Assembly: GCA_023634235.1 (NCBI GenBank)
Contig: JAMKCF010000007.1
Location: 3,390,001-3,454,000 of the forward strand
Direction: 5' to 3'
DNA from: Pisaster brevispinus
Taxonomy: Eukaryota > Echinodermata > Asteroidea > Forcipulatida > Asteriidae
Length of the DNA stretch: 64,000 nucleotides
In this document: one piece after another, positions 43,901 through 56,064 of the stretch
How positions within the stretch are numbered: the stretch's first letter is position 1
Layout of the letters: each line of letters begins with the position of its first letter
The notes under the pieces: generated by a model
Seen by the model: only the letters and a program-made list of their open reading frames with translations
What the model was told of the DNA's origin: nothing
Databases searched by the model: none
Program-made: the position numbers and the translations under genes

Positions 43901-46260
43901 ATAGGACTTGTTGACGTCCTCAACGGCCAATGTTTTTTTTGTTGTTTTTTTTGTTTTTTTTACTTCTTGCCTTGTAAATTATTATTACAGACTACGGTCA
44001 AAACACTTAATTGGTGTAAATCAATATCAGATTATATTAGCATTTCATTTTATCTTCAAAACAATATTAACCTCCAAAATCACACAATGATACATGACAC
44101 TGATTAAGTAACCAAAGTCATGGTACTGCTATTAACAGTCAGTTTGTAAGCAAACAGGGTTTTTTTCCGACAAAAGATTTTCAAAAAATCCCAGGTCCCT
44201 GTTTAAAGGAAACTAAACTAAGTTGATTTTTTGAGTACAAAATAGTCCACCCATAAACTCCCCCTCAGCCTAACTGTAATCAACATTGTCATTCGCAAGA
44301 TGGCTCCTATCCGATGTTTCAGTACATTTGCTAGAATTATGTTTACCCAAAGTTTAGCATGATAATTATAAACGGTCATGTCGAAAACGGTTCCATGGCG
44401 TAAGCGTTTGAGGGATTTGTTGATGTTGTCACGGCAGATAAATTATACTTCACGTTGCAGTTTGGCTTCACTAGACATTGCATTTTTGTAATTCATTCTA
44501 AAACAAGTTGATATACTCTAAGTGGTTAACATTTAGTTCCTAATGAATAGTACGACATTGGGAAGTGGCGTCAGTATCTGTTCGTTTAACCTATTTTCAC
44601 CCTGATGTTGTTGCTTTTTAAATTGCTTGACGTCATTTGATTGAAAACATTTTCTTGTTGTGGTTGTTAGTGGCTGATATGTGTAGAATGAGCAATTAAA
44701 TAACAATCTCAATCCACAAGAAAGGCTTATAAATGAAGCCGTAGTGATGAACTAAACAAAATCAAGGGTTGCACAAAATGCCTCTTCAATCTTACACATG
44801 ATGCTGAGTGCTGAATGATACACAAATATGAACCTGAATGTTGCTCGATTGAATAAAACCCGCTATATTTAACCTAGAAATGTCACGTCTTAACGACTGA
44901 GGGCTATCCATCAAGTTTCCCGTTCTCTTGTCATCAACTCGGGATCTAGCAAATTTCACTTTTAATCTCAAACCTCGGCATATTTACTTCATTTTTCTCA
45001 GGGTAAATGTGATCAAGAAAACCATAGTCTGAGATCTTATTCATATTTAGTCTAAGCAATGTATTTTACTGCTAAACAACTCCATGAATATGGGACTAAA
45101 TGTCAAATAAAATAAACTTATGGTGAAAATTACACGGAATGTCACACAGCTTGATTAAATAACAAATAATACACAAATAAACTTTTTTTTGAGCGGACAT
45201 TATAAGGTTTGTTTTATTTCTGAGAAAATTTGCAACCTCTGTCTTAACAATATTATGAAAACTTACTCAAATACATATCGTTAGAGTTACTTATGATCAA
45301 ATATAAGCTATATCGCCAATCTTAAGTTACATTGTTCTGAGTAAACTAATGAAACCATCCAAAATGGTTTGCAAAATGAGTTTTCCGTGTAATTTTTTAC
45401 TCGCTAGTTTGATTCACTAACCAATAATACATAAAATAACTTATTTATTTTAAAGCTCAAAGTTAAACTTGTATGTCTTTGATTTCTTGAAAAGTTTAAA
45501 CATTTGAATTAACAGCAAACAAAATGTCATAAGATACTTTTGTAACTTACCCATACGGTAAAACCTAAACTTAAGCACTTATATTGAGTTTCTATTGAAC
45601 AGTAACTAATCGGTATATGAGTTTCCTGGATAGATATTTGACTGGGTAGATTCTTCGTTAGATTCAAGTTTACTTCAATTTAATCGACACGAATGCGTCC
45701 ATCTTAAACTCAATATACAATATTTATAAACAGCGTATGAGGCCGACAAAGGGGTGCCCCACTAAATAGGGAGCAAACAGAGCGTCAGCCTCTTTAATTT
45801 TTTTTTTTTTTAGGCCTTCAAAATGTTATGTTCTTGACAGATTTGAGAGCCCAAGTAAAGAGATACAGTGTAAAAATGTTGCCCAAATGTGTTCTGGAGG
45901 TTGTTGACTTCGAACTTGAGACCATTTTTCGAGTATTTGTTTTAATTTTTAGCAGTTTGCACTGTATGGTGTGGTAGTTTATTTAGTAGGGTGTCATAGC
46001 AGGATATGATTAAGTAGTTTGGACCTGGGGGTGATCATGAAAAATTGTACTCTTCTTGAAAATGTTGAGAGCTTTGGCGGCCCCTTGGCCATTGTTGTCA
46101 AAGGAAGCATAGGCCCCCTACACTATCTGAATGTAGACGTGTCCAATCAATCACAGTATAGTATTGTTAAAACATCAGTAAAACTGTTTAGTACAAAAGG
46201 TGACAGACTTTAAATAAGAATAGAGAGCTTCCTATTGTTTCTACAAGCGTCGTGTGCCCT
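43900..46260. repeat. Block F copy 4
   Basis: No gene is present. It is collinear with 4130-7000 and 36040-38830. The copy ends inside the fold-back: the left arm 'cgtgtgccc' is at 46249-46258 and the right arm is missing, so the unit was cut there. Confidence 0.7.
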
Positions 46261-47450
46261 GCTGTGTTTCCCATTCTAACGCGGAATTTAACCATTTAGT
46301 ATTTGCATTGCATGTCTGTACGCCCTCATCGGTTCCAAATGACTTTTTTTTTCAAGTAAAACTAGTTCCGACCCGTATGAGATACAACTTGTTATAATCC
46401 ATATTGAAAAAATTCAGGTATTTTGCAAATAATAGTGTCGGAACTTGTTGAACAGAAAACACAGGCAACCTAAGAAGCGGTCAGAGATATACAGTCGATT
46501 TGAGCAATAAGTACAATTAAAATGTTACTAACAAAAATAGCAATAACAAAGCATATAAATATATTATACGTGTTTCGACCTTTATTGAACAAAACATTGT
46601 TTGTCAAAATTACTTCACACATTGTTTGCTGTATTTTTATAATATTAACTTAAAAGTTCGAAAATATCCCATATTTAGCTGCGAACTTTTTGTTTCAATT
46701 AAGAGCCGCAAAATGTTCCCTTATTAACGTTCATATTAATTAAAAATGCGTGCGACTGTTTTTTGTTTCTTCTTTTTTTCAATTCATACAGGGATTTAAC
46801 CAACGAGTATACACAAACTTTACTATCTAGTTTAGAATAAAAGCTGTGTAAGACTGAAAAAGACTATCACTCTACATCGACATGTTTTCAACCCGTTGAA
46901 CATCAAAGTAAAGTAATAACTCCGAAAACTCCTGGTCAGAACTGACCTGGATTCCGATCACAGGGGCCCATTGGTCAATTTATGGGTCAGATTGACCCGG
47001 AGACTGGTGTAACAACAATGGATTCTGCGTTTGAATGACCCATTTCCAGGACACGTTGACACTGACTGCAGGTCACTATGACCCATAAATGGGTCAGGCC
47101 TAACGGGACCTGGGATCCTGGAACCCTGGAACCCTGGGATCCCGGAAACCGGAATCCGGAATCCGGAATCTGGAATCCGGAATCCGAGGCAATTTTGAAT
47201 CAGAAGTATTCAGAGTGTAATCACCTTTGTTGAGCAAGTTTTGAGCTAGATGTTCTTTGTTTCATAAATTCTAACACTATTCACTTTGTTCTTTTACAGA
47301 TGCGACGTATAAACTTAAGCAATTTTAATATGAATAGCTCAATGTGCGTCTGAAAATCTGCATTGCTGTAACTGATTTAACGTTGAGGAAAGTCGATTAA
47401 AAGGTTTTCAAAAGCACAGCTTTTCTTGATTACAGCTCCCACAAAAATCC
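46260..47450. other. Non-coding, with degraded GGGTCA/GGAATCC MITE (about 46920-47215)
   Basis: No gene is seen. The part 46940-47215 is rich in 'gggtcag', 'tgaccc' and 'ggaatccgg' words like 2030-2120. It ends in a single copy of the unit that is expanded into the minisatellite at 2121-2350 (47205-47245). Confidence 0.6.
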
Positions 47451-47454
47451 CCAA

Positions 47455-48060
47455 CAGATGTTTCATTCACGACTCATTGGTCAGAATAGCATCCGCTTCG
47501 AAGTTTATAGTAATGTAGGAGCGGTAAGGAACAAGGAATAACAAGTCTCGGTTTTGAGACTCATCGTTTATATATTTTGAATCAGTAGGCCCTACCATCC
47601 TCCGGATAATTTTTTTTTTAAAGACCCCTCTTTAATAAGGATTTTAATACATGTAGATGTTAATTTTGCAGCGGGGATAAAAAATATTAAGTTTGGTTTT
47701 ACCTTACACCGATATGTGTTAGCAATGTATACTCAGTACTTTCCCGAGTTCTGTGAAAAAAAAAATAAACATCTTCAAAAAAGACCGATCTGCGCTCATA
47801 AACTGGTAAAATACACAACATACATGAAACAGGAACTTGGACAACACTTTGCGAATAAAAAGGGAAAACAATGAAACAAAATAATATTCTATGTGATAAA
47901 ATATACATAATTTAATTGGAAGATTCAAATCTACAACTTTGTGGCGATAAATGAAAAGGAGATTTTGTAAGTCATGTAACTATAATGGTAACGCATTTAG
48001 GAGCGGAAAGTTTGTTGGGGTTCGGGAAATGTATTACTCTGGGAGGGCTTCAATCTTATT
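47455..48060 (-). pseudogene. Ghost type-B locus: flanks kept, gene body deleted
   Basis: 47455-47565 is a close copy of 10090-10190, the 3' flank and stop region of the type-B receptor ('cattcacgactcattggtcag', 'cgcttcgaagtttatag'). 47780-48060 matches its 5' flank, 11830-12120. The receptor body of about 1 kb that should lie in between is replaced by roughly 200 bp of AT-rich sequence. Confidence 0.7.
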
Positions 48061-49388
48061 TTTCAAATCTAATATCAGAAACGTTAAGTTAAGAATCGCT
48101 ACGATGTTTTTACGGGGAGTCTCAGAACTAACGCTTAGTCTTCTTTTTCCTTTTCATTTTCATCTCCAAGACTTAACGATTACATCGTCATATGACCAGA
48201 CAATTCATCCCAGACAATATATACAAACTTAATGAAGCCTACAGTGCTCTTCGGTTTGTAGAATTAAAAGCACTTAACACAAATCTTTCTGTTTACATGA
48301 TATCTATATAAAGTAATTGCTTAATTTAAATCATGCATTTTGAAAGATTTGTCATTATTTCTTAAACTGAATTGTTTCTACTGTTTTTTGTTGTTGTTGT
48401 TTTTTTTTGCGTAGGCCTATTTGTTTTGCTATGCCAGAAACATATGATGAAAACAATCGAAAGACAAAGATAAAGTCTAAATGAAAAATGCGAGCAAAAC
48501 AAAAAGGCGACGCCTAAAAAAAGAAAGGTGTTACAACTGAAACAGCACAGTTTAGCCGTTACTCCAAAATTAATTAGGACGACTTCAAGAAAACAGTGAT
48601 TTTAAGACTTCTCACACACCAACTTGTTTTTGTTCTGGTGTGGCCTTTTCCCATTTCTCAATGCAGAGTCGATCAGTAGTAGTGGAATAGGTCTATATGT
48701 CTTATATCGGGTCAACATGGTGACCTTTGAATATGGTGACAAGTGATGATGAGTCAAACTGCTGGATGGATATGACTTACTAATACTTCTTCGTTTATTT
48801 TCTTTAACTTCCTTTATTGTAGTTTAAAGGTGAATCGCCTAAAAACACTGAGAGTGTAAAGAAATGATTTTCAACATTTAGAGACACAAGCAGTTACATG
48901 ATAAAAATGTCTGATATAATTTAAGTCGTCTTTTGGTAGCGTAATTGTGCAGCGCTAAGTGTACTTCAGAGATGAAGAACAAGGTAAAGATAGGTAAAGA
49001 TAGCAGACATTTCACCGCAGTGTCGTTCTCTCATTGTTATTCTAAGCATTGTCATGATTTTATGTTCAAAAGTTAGAACTTTTTTGTTCAATGTTTTGCT
49101 TAGTTTTTTAACTGGGTGTTATGAACTTAATTTATGAATAGCACCTCTGTCACTTAAGGACATTATTTTATTTAAAATGCACAGTTGGTAAAGGAAGCTA
49201 AGACTTGTTGACATCCTCAGTTGTCTGTGGTTTGTTTTTTCGTTTTGTACCTTCCTTCCTTGTAGATCAATACAAAAAGTCCAACATATTAAATTGTTGT
49301 AGATAGATATATGCGTCTATATGAACTTTTTAAATCATGAAAACATTCTTAACAATCAAAGAAAGTCAAGATTACACGACTACTTTGC
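48060..49388. other. Spacer with Ig2 fossil near 49010-49070
   Basis: No gene is seen. The part 48800-49200 repeats the upstream flank order ('cctttattgtagtttaaagg', fossil 'ttcaccgcagtgtcgttctctcattg...taagcattgtcatg', then the sequence near 49200). It belongs to a unit whose gene is no longer present. Confidence 0.5.
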
Positions 49389-50304
49389 TTAATAAAACAC
49401 ACCATGTTGCCATGCAATCTGTAGAGTCCGTAGGTTCTTGGTTGCTAGAGGGGATAGGTTCTGGGGTGGAGATGGCGTAGACTGTTGGTTTAACGAACCA
49501 TTCAGTAATACAAAAGGGGTCACTGTCATTTCAGATGTCGACATCTCACTTGTATGTGTTTCCATAGTAACATTATTCCGATGAACAAGTAACAAGCCAC
49601 TAATAGTTTCCCCAGTAATTGACATGGATCCTCTGAACACCATACATTTCACGGCAGTGCCGTTTTCTCTCATTGTCAATCTCAGCACTGTCATTGTTGT
49701 ATTGTTATTACAAAATGCAACTGAATTAGTGTCCGTTAACTTTTGCCAAGAGACATCATGATTGTTGTTCGACAGTTTAGTATAGCAAATGTAATTACAG
49801 TTGGTGCTTAATAATCGGTCGCGTTTGGCAACGAAAAGTTGCATTCTGACCCACGTCGTATCCCCCGATCTGAGACGGTTTGACAGTAGTGTCTATCGGA
49901 TCAACTACAGTCAGTCTCTCTATATTAGAGCTCATACCTTCTCTAAAGTTTTTAATGTGGATAACGCAGTAATAATATCTGCCGTCATTCGGGTTCCCGT
50001 TGTGTATGTGTAAGGTCCACGTATGGCCCATGTGAGACATGTATCTCGCGCTGCCGGCAATGTTATTATAAACATCAGTTTTTCTCGACACGTACTCTAC
50101 CGAGGTCGTTGTCCTCGTCATCTTACTCACCCAGTGGAGATCATAACGAGACCCACTTTCAGTAATTTGTACATTCTGGAGAGTGCAACTCAATGTCACA
50201 TGTTGTCCTGTCACGGCGAGGGTGTCAACTGGGTGACTCGTGAAATAGTATGACATTCCACGTGACCCAAAGATCGAAACCATAACAAGAATGAGCAGAA
50301 AAAT
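49389..50304 (-). pseudogene. Ig receptor with lost start codon, frameshift and no membrane helix
   Basis: The closest relative is the 54247-56064 gene (shared FGSRGMSY, SVEYVS, HNGNPNDGRYYYC). The position of the start codon reads ATT instead of ATG (50302-50304), so translation could begin only inside the signal peptide (MVSIFGSRG). Ig1 is intact. At about 49795-49800 a one-base insertion and a new TAA break Ig2 right after IIKHQL, and the Trp of Ig2 is Cys (NYICYTK). Ig2 continues in the second frame to AVKC and the stalk (LNQQSTPSPPQ). The copy then ends at about 49389-49440 with no helix or tail. It is clearly dead as a receptor. Confidence 0.9.
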
Positions 50305-51550
50305 TGTAGCTGTTAGTACGTGTAGAGTGAGCGATTAAATAACAGCAAACTGTAGTCTTCACATTAATATGAAAACCAGAGATCTTTACAAGTTCCTCGT
50401 CAACCAAACTTGTAAATGTTGAAAACAATCAGTTTCATAAAAATTTCAATTTTCGAAATGATTTCAGTTAACATACAGCGTTGGTGAAGAAAGCTTGATT
50501 TGTTAGACTTGTTTCATTCTCAATGGTCTAAGTTTTATGTTGTTCATTTTCGTTAACTTCCTTGCTTATAGTTTAAAGGCGAAAAGCCTTAAAAACTGAA
50601 TTGTTGTAAACAACGATTTTCAAAATTCAGAGACATAAGACTGAGGGCACATGAAAAAAATGACTCGTTTCCTTTAAATCGTCTTTGGTCACTATATTGT
50701 GCTGCGCTTACTGTACTTCAAAGACTAAGACAATTATAAAAAAGCAGAAAGTCCACCTCAGTGTCGTTTTCTTATTGTCATGCTTTTATTTCATCATTAA
50801 ATGTTAGAAAGTATTATTCCATTGTAGCTAAGTGTTGGCGTGATTTTTAAACCCGGTGTTTTGAAAGTAATCAAATAATATAACCATAACCAAGGTAATG
50901 CATTAATGCGTTTTAATTGAAATCATTATAACGATTTCATTTAAAACGAAGACTTGTAAAGGATGCTAAGATTTGTTGACGTCCTCAATGGTCTGTTTGT
51001 TGGGGTGTTGGGTTGTTTGTTTGTTTGTTTTTGTTTTTGTTTTACTTGTTTGTTTGTTAATTTTTGTTCACTTCCTTCCTTGAAGTTTATTTTAAAAAAC
51101 GCCCTCAACACTGAATGTGTGTAAATCAATATCTAAGTAGAAACATTCATGACATTCAAAGAAAATTCTTTCCTGATGTGCATGACTAGTATAAAAGCCC
51201 GTTAGTACCTTCTGTAAAATAAAGAAAAAGAAAAAAAAGTTATTTGTTTCTTCAAAAGCATTTTTTTTTTCCAGAGTATTTTTTTATTTTTTTTTTAGAA
51301 AACCTAGTCTGATGTGTAATTTATATTTATTACAAGTATTTTGTTTTACTTCTAACTAACTTTATGAAGGAGGGTCAACACATGGCGGTAAAACGCATAC
51401 AATAATATATTGTTTGAATGAACTGATGCAGTGATTTACACGAGATTCCACGTTGCAGAATGGTCAATATTTTGTTGCTGTGCAACCTGAGCTTGCGAGC
51501 ACGGAGTTTCATTTGATAATCAAAAGTACGACATATTACGAATTTATTTT
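50305..51550. other. Leader, Ig2 fossil (about 50755-50795) and spacer
   Basis: The conserved leader is at 50305-50450, followed by 'cttccttgcttatagtttaaaggc' (50558-50580). The fossil 'cacctcagtgtcgttttcttattgtcatg' comes next, then 'gtgttggcgtgat' at 50830. A T/G-rich simple tract is at 51000-51065. No gene is present. Confidence 0.55.
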
Positions 51551-53130
51551 GAGCTTACAGCATAAGTTATAAGTTGTTAGTTTCTGAGGGAAAAAAAAGA
51601 TGTTGACAACTTTGGCTGGACAGTTACCAAAACTTACACATAGTTACCTCTGCGTTTAAACTATAGCTATGGTGAAATCTAGCTCTTATCTTAAGTTGCA
51701 TTGTTCTGAGAAAATTAATTTAAAAATCCAGTAAAATTATTTTAATGAGTTTTCTAGACCGTTGACTGTGTTGGTTCCTCGTTCGTTTCACATTTACCTC
51801 ATTGTAGTTAACGAGAACACGTCCATTTTGTAAAATAACAATAATGATAAACAACGGATAAAAGGCTGTTAGTAAAACTGTCATGCAAATCATAGAGTGA
51901 ACTATGCGGGGTTTATAATGTTGAAATTTGTACACGCATTATATTGATTTGCAATATATTGAAGTTTGAACTCGAGGAGGGAAGTGATCTTGCAAAGTTT
52001 TACTGTCAGTTTTATCTTGAAAATTTAAAAAACTTTGGACAGCCCCTTGGTCATTGTCACCAAAGAAAAACAAACACAGTATCGGAATGTAAACGTGTCC
52101 ATTCAATCACAGTCTAGTAAAGTTTAAACTTCAAAAGCTAAACTTCCAAGTACAAAAGGTGACCGGACTTTCAATAAAAACAGAGTTTTGATTCTACCAT
52201 GCGTCGTGCGCCTGGGAGAATAGCATTTAAGGCTCTACGCCCTATTTCCAATCACACCAAGTAATTTTTTGTTCTGGTAAAATAGGGTCGATAGCAATCA
52301 CAAGACAAATACATGATGGAATTAGTTTTACATTGTTGTTGCTAAAATTACCACATAGACATGTTTTCCTATTCCCATGCAGAATTTAACCTTCATATTG
52401 ACAAGGAAATATAGTTGTATCTTGTTTGAATAAACTGATGCGGTGGTTTACACAATATACCACGTTGCAGGTAGGACCATTTCTTGTTTGTGCTCATGCA
52501 GTTTTATTTGATAATTAATAATACAAACATTAATGAACTTATTTTGAGCTCAGAGCATAAATTATAAGTTTGTTTTTTTTAAACATTCGTTTAAAAAATT
52601 ATGACAACTTCATCAAATAAAGTTTGATAGTTACTTTATAATTACAATTATAGCTACGGTAGAATCTAAGCTATAGCTATCAACTTATTGTACAATGTTC
52701 TGAGTAAACTATTGAAATAATCCCATATAATTTATACAATGAGTTACCTGGGTAGACAGTTGACTGCGCTAGTTCCTTGTAAGTTTCACATTCACTTCAT
52801 TATAATCGATCAGAACACGCCCGTCTCATCAATCATTGCACAAACATTATACACCATTATACGAGGCCGTCCGTATTGTAAGAATCTTCTTAGAGTGGAC
52901 TACCTGGGAAGAAGGTTGGGGGAGTTGATAAGTGAGTTTTGTACAAGCAGTCCAAAGCAGGCTTTGTTTGGGACATTATTTTGTGAAGTTATACTTCCAG
53001 CTTTAACTTAAAATGTTCAGAAATTGGCCAGCCTGTTTTAGACGTCGTTATCAAAAGAAACCACATTGTGGGAATATAGACGCTTCAATTGGTCAAAATC
53101 TAGTCTGGGTTATAGGCAGTGAAGTACATG
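51550..53130. repeat. Two successive block F copies (51600-52300 and 52560-53130)
   Basis: The first copy ends in a diverged fold-back (52206-52257). The second starts again with 'taaattataagttt' and carries the 'agaacacgcccgtc' and 'cattatacgaggc' phrases, but loses similarity after 53130. No gene is present. This is a local duplication of the spacer alone. Confidence 0.7.
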
Positions 53131-54246
53131 AGAGTTTAACACCCTTTGGGAAACACCTGTACTGTTGCTGCATCACCAAAACCACTAGTTAGTGCACAAC
53201 TCTCTCAAAAATTATGAGTTCAGCCCCATCCTTACAGATAGTCCTTTTCCAAAGCGTTTTACAATAGTTCAAGTATCGACTTACAAAATGATGCTCCCAT
53301 TTAGTTTTAGCCAGCATATAACATTCTTTTCCTAATCTAGTGAAATTATTGTAATAGCCATCGCAGAAAACATAGTATGGTAAAAAATATGTCAACTTAA
53401 TTAATTTACAAAATGTATAGACCAAGATATTGGGATACTCCACAGGGACAATTAATTATGTACGTTTTCAAACAGTTGCAAGCCAAAAAAAAGTCAGCTT
53501 CAATAGTGTTTGAATTTGTTACAAAAAACGTCACTCTAACTGCCAGCGGCGTAGCAAGGACTTTAACGGCGGGAGTGTGGGGGGGGGGGGGGCACAGGGA
53601 GGCAATGCTTTTAAGTTGTGGCCCAGAGGTTATTGAATTTGTCAGTGGTGATGGGAAGGGGGGAGGTCATGCTTTTATTTTGGAAGAGGGATGCTGAAAG
53701 GGGTGGGCAACATTTTCTTAGGATCTTGGAAGTTTTGTTGCAGGGGAAGCGAGCCCGATCACGATAGCTCACTACATTAGAGTATACAAACACGCATTCT
53801 CCTCTTTTTTTTATTCCGTTATTTTATTGAGCATTTTCGCACGTGCCCCCCCCCCCACCCCGGCTACGCCGCTGCTTACTGCAGCTACTGTTCGCATGCT
53901 CTTCCCAAGGAATTTGATCGAATCTGTTCATGGAGGGTTTTAAAGAAAAAAGTAAGATACACTTTTGTGTTCTACAATGTCAATGACATGAAAGCGTTTT
54001 TGGTTCAACAAGAATTTGTTGAATTCTCACAGTAAAATATAAGAGTATAACGTGAGACTTTAGATCAGACTTATCTAATTGTGGTAAACACCTAGATACC
54101 AACAATTCTTCAACTTATTGATTTGAATTGTTCTTCCCTCATCACATAATGCGGAGCAGTCTTCAAAATTTCACAGAAACGCCATACTTGTTTGTTTTTA
54201 GTTTGTTTGTTTGCGGGTTTTTGTTTTCTTCACTCCTTATTAACCC
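53130..54246. other. Non-coding 3' flank containing a MITE
   Basis: No gene is seen. The GGCGTAGC element is listed separately. 53890-54246 is the 3' flank of the long-tail receptor. Confidence 0.55.
53544..53874. mobile_element. MITE with GGCGTAGC ends (second copy)
   Basis: CAGCGGCGTAGC (53544-53555) is the reverse complement of GCTACGCCGCTG (53863-53874), with G-rich and C-rich runs just inside the ends. It has the same ends as the element at 14643-15227 but a different, shorter interior without the microsatellite. Confidence 0.8.
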
Positions 54247-56064
54247 TTATTGGGCGTAGCCTGTACTCCCCTCCCTCAGCTTACCCACAGTCTTCTTGTT
54301 TACAATGTCAGCATGAACCGTCTCCTCCTCCGGGTTGATGATTCCTGCCGGTCCTCGCGGAAGATCCAAGTCAGCGTAGATCAGACCTTCCACATTCCTC
54401 TGTCTTGGGTCATCTTTGACGTCACCGTCCTCACAAAGGTCTGCCGTCTGCTCTAGCCCAGCCTGGGCTTTGGATGCGGTGCTGGTTCGGCGTTTGGAGA
54501 GATGGTACGGAATGACGCGAGGGGGTTTATGACCAGACAGTTGACGGTCAACAACGCGTCCTGGTACCGGCAAATCCTTCACAGCGACGGTCGATTTCTG
54601 ACCGTTGTCTGTTCCACGATTCAGCTTAGGTATATCCTTCCCAACTTCAGAGACTTTCCGAGAGGCCTCTTCAAAGGAAATGGTACCCAATGCCTTACTT
54701 TTGGCGCGACTTTTATCCACCACAGCGTACAAAGACTCAAGATGATTCTGTGTATCATTACGTTTCTCCCCATCCTTGACTGATTCATCAGTTTCAGTGG
54801 ACTGAGGTTTGTCCACAATGTCTTGGTTATGTTTCGTTTCTGCCTGCTGGTGTAAGTCCGATGTCACTACTACAGAAACTGATTCTCTCAGCGACTCAAC
54901 TGATCTCTCCCTTGCAGCACTAGTTTGGTCATTGTCTTTATCACACCTCGGAGTGACTCCGTGCAGTTGGGTTTCTGATATCCCGTCGGCATCACTTTCT
55001 CCTCCATCATTATGAGGTTTGTGAGATTTTCGTTTATCAACAGTCTTGGGTTGGGATCGTCCTTTGAAGACAAGAAAGTACAGGATGATTACGATGAGGA
55101 GAACTAATAAACCAGCTCCTAAAGCTCCCCCTACTATAAAGGTGGATGTAGATCCTGTAGAAGGGTTGCTTGTACTCTCAGGGTCAGGATCTCGCGTATT
55201 GGTTGGTAGAGGGGATGGGGTCTGGGGTGCATATGGGGTAGACTGTTGGTTTAAAGAACCACTCTCGGTCAGTAATACAGAAGTGATCGTTGTCGAGTGA
55301 GGTGTCGTTATCTCACCTGTATATGTTTCCAAGGTTACCTCATTCTGATAAACAAGTAACAATCCACTAACCGTCTCCCCAGTAATTGACATGGATCCTC
55401 TGAACACCATACATTTCACTGCAGTGCCGTTTTCTCTCATTGTCAATCTCAGCATTGTCATTGTTCTTTTGTTTTCGCGAAATGCAACTGAATGATCTTG
55501 CGTTAATTGTTGCCAAGATGCATCTTGATTATTGTTATTCAGTTTAGTATACCAAATGTATTTCAGTTGGTACTCAGTTCTTGGTCGCGTTTGGCAACAA
55601 AAAGTTGCATTCTGACCCACGTCGTATCTATCGATCCGAGACGGTTTGGCAGTAGTGTCTATCGGATTAACTACAGTCAGTCTCGCTGAATCAGATTTCT
55701 CTTGTTTTCTGTTGTTTTTAAATAAAATATAGCAGTAATAATATCTGCCGTCATTCGGGTTTCCGTTGTGTATAAGTAAGGTCCACATACAGCCTCGTTG
55801 TGAGACTGTGTATCTCTCGCTGTCGGCAAGGTTATAATAAACCTCTGTGCCTTTTGACACGTACTCTACCGAGGTCGTTGTCCTCGTCATCTTACGCACC
55901 CAGTGGAAATCATAAAGAGACCCACCACATTGTATATTTTGTAGATTGCAACCCAACGTCACATTGTGTCCAGTCACGGCGAGGGTGTCAGCTGGGTGAC
56001 GTTTGAAATATGACATCCCACGTGAACCAAAGATGGAAGTCATGACAAGAATGAGCAGAAACAT
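54247..56064 (-). CDS. Two-Ig-domain receptor with long ITIM tail, ITSM tyrosine replaced by His
   Basis: The 605-residue protein starts at the ATG at 56064 (MFLLILVMTSIFGSRG). Ig1 has Cys39, Trp55, GRYYYC and Cys111, plus Cys46 and Cys92. Ig2 has Cys157, Trp171 and Cys218. A Pro/Thr/Ser stalk precedes the helix at about 308-333 (GGALGAG). The tail carries Tyr446 in SLYAVV and Tyr563 in LIYADL, both ITIM forms. The third site reads TVHADI (His584), where the 7612-9321 paralog has TVYADI, a TAT-to-CAT change. The tail is otherwise very close to that paralog, while the Ig domains are much more different, so ectodomain and tail have evolved at different rates or have been exchanged. It is one exon with no lesion. 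An inhibitory-type surface receptor is inferred, with unknown ligand. Confidence 0.9.
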   Translation of the reverse strand: MFLLILVMTSIFGSRGMSYFKRHPADTLAVTGHNVTLGCNLQNIQCGGSLYDFHWVRKMTRTTTSVEYVSKGTEVYYNLADSERYTVSQRGCMWTLLIHNGNPNDGRYYYCYILFKNNRKQEKSDSARLTVVNPIDTTAKPSRIDRYDVGQNATFCCQTRPRTEYQLKYIWYTKLNNNNQDASWQQLTQDHSVAFRENKRTMTMLRLTMRENGTAVKCMVFRGSMSITGETVSGLLLVYQNEVTLETYTGEITTPHSTTITSVLLTESGSLNQQSTPYAPQTPSPLPTNTRDPDPESTSNPSTGSTSTFIVGGALGAGLLVLLIVIILYFLVFKGRSQPKTVDKRKSHKPHNDGGESDADGISETQLHGVTPRCDKDNDQTSAARERSVESLRESVSVVVTSDLHQQAETKHNQDIVDKPQSTETDESVKDGEKRNDTQNHLESLYAVVDKSRAKSKALGTISFEEASRKVSEVGKDIPKLNRGTDNGQKSTVAVKDLPVPGRVVDRQLSGHKPPRVIPYHLSKRRTSTASKAQAGLEQTADLCEDGDVKDDPRQRNVEGLIYADLDLPRGPAGIINPEEETVHADIVNKKTVGKLREGSTGYAQ

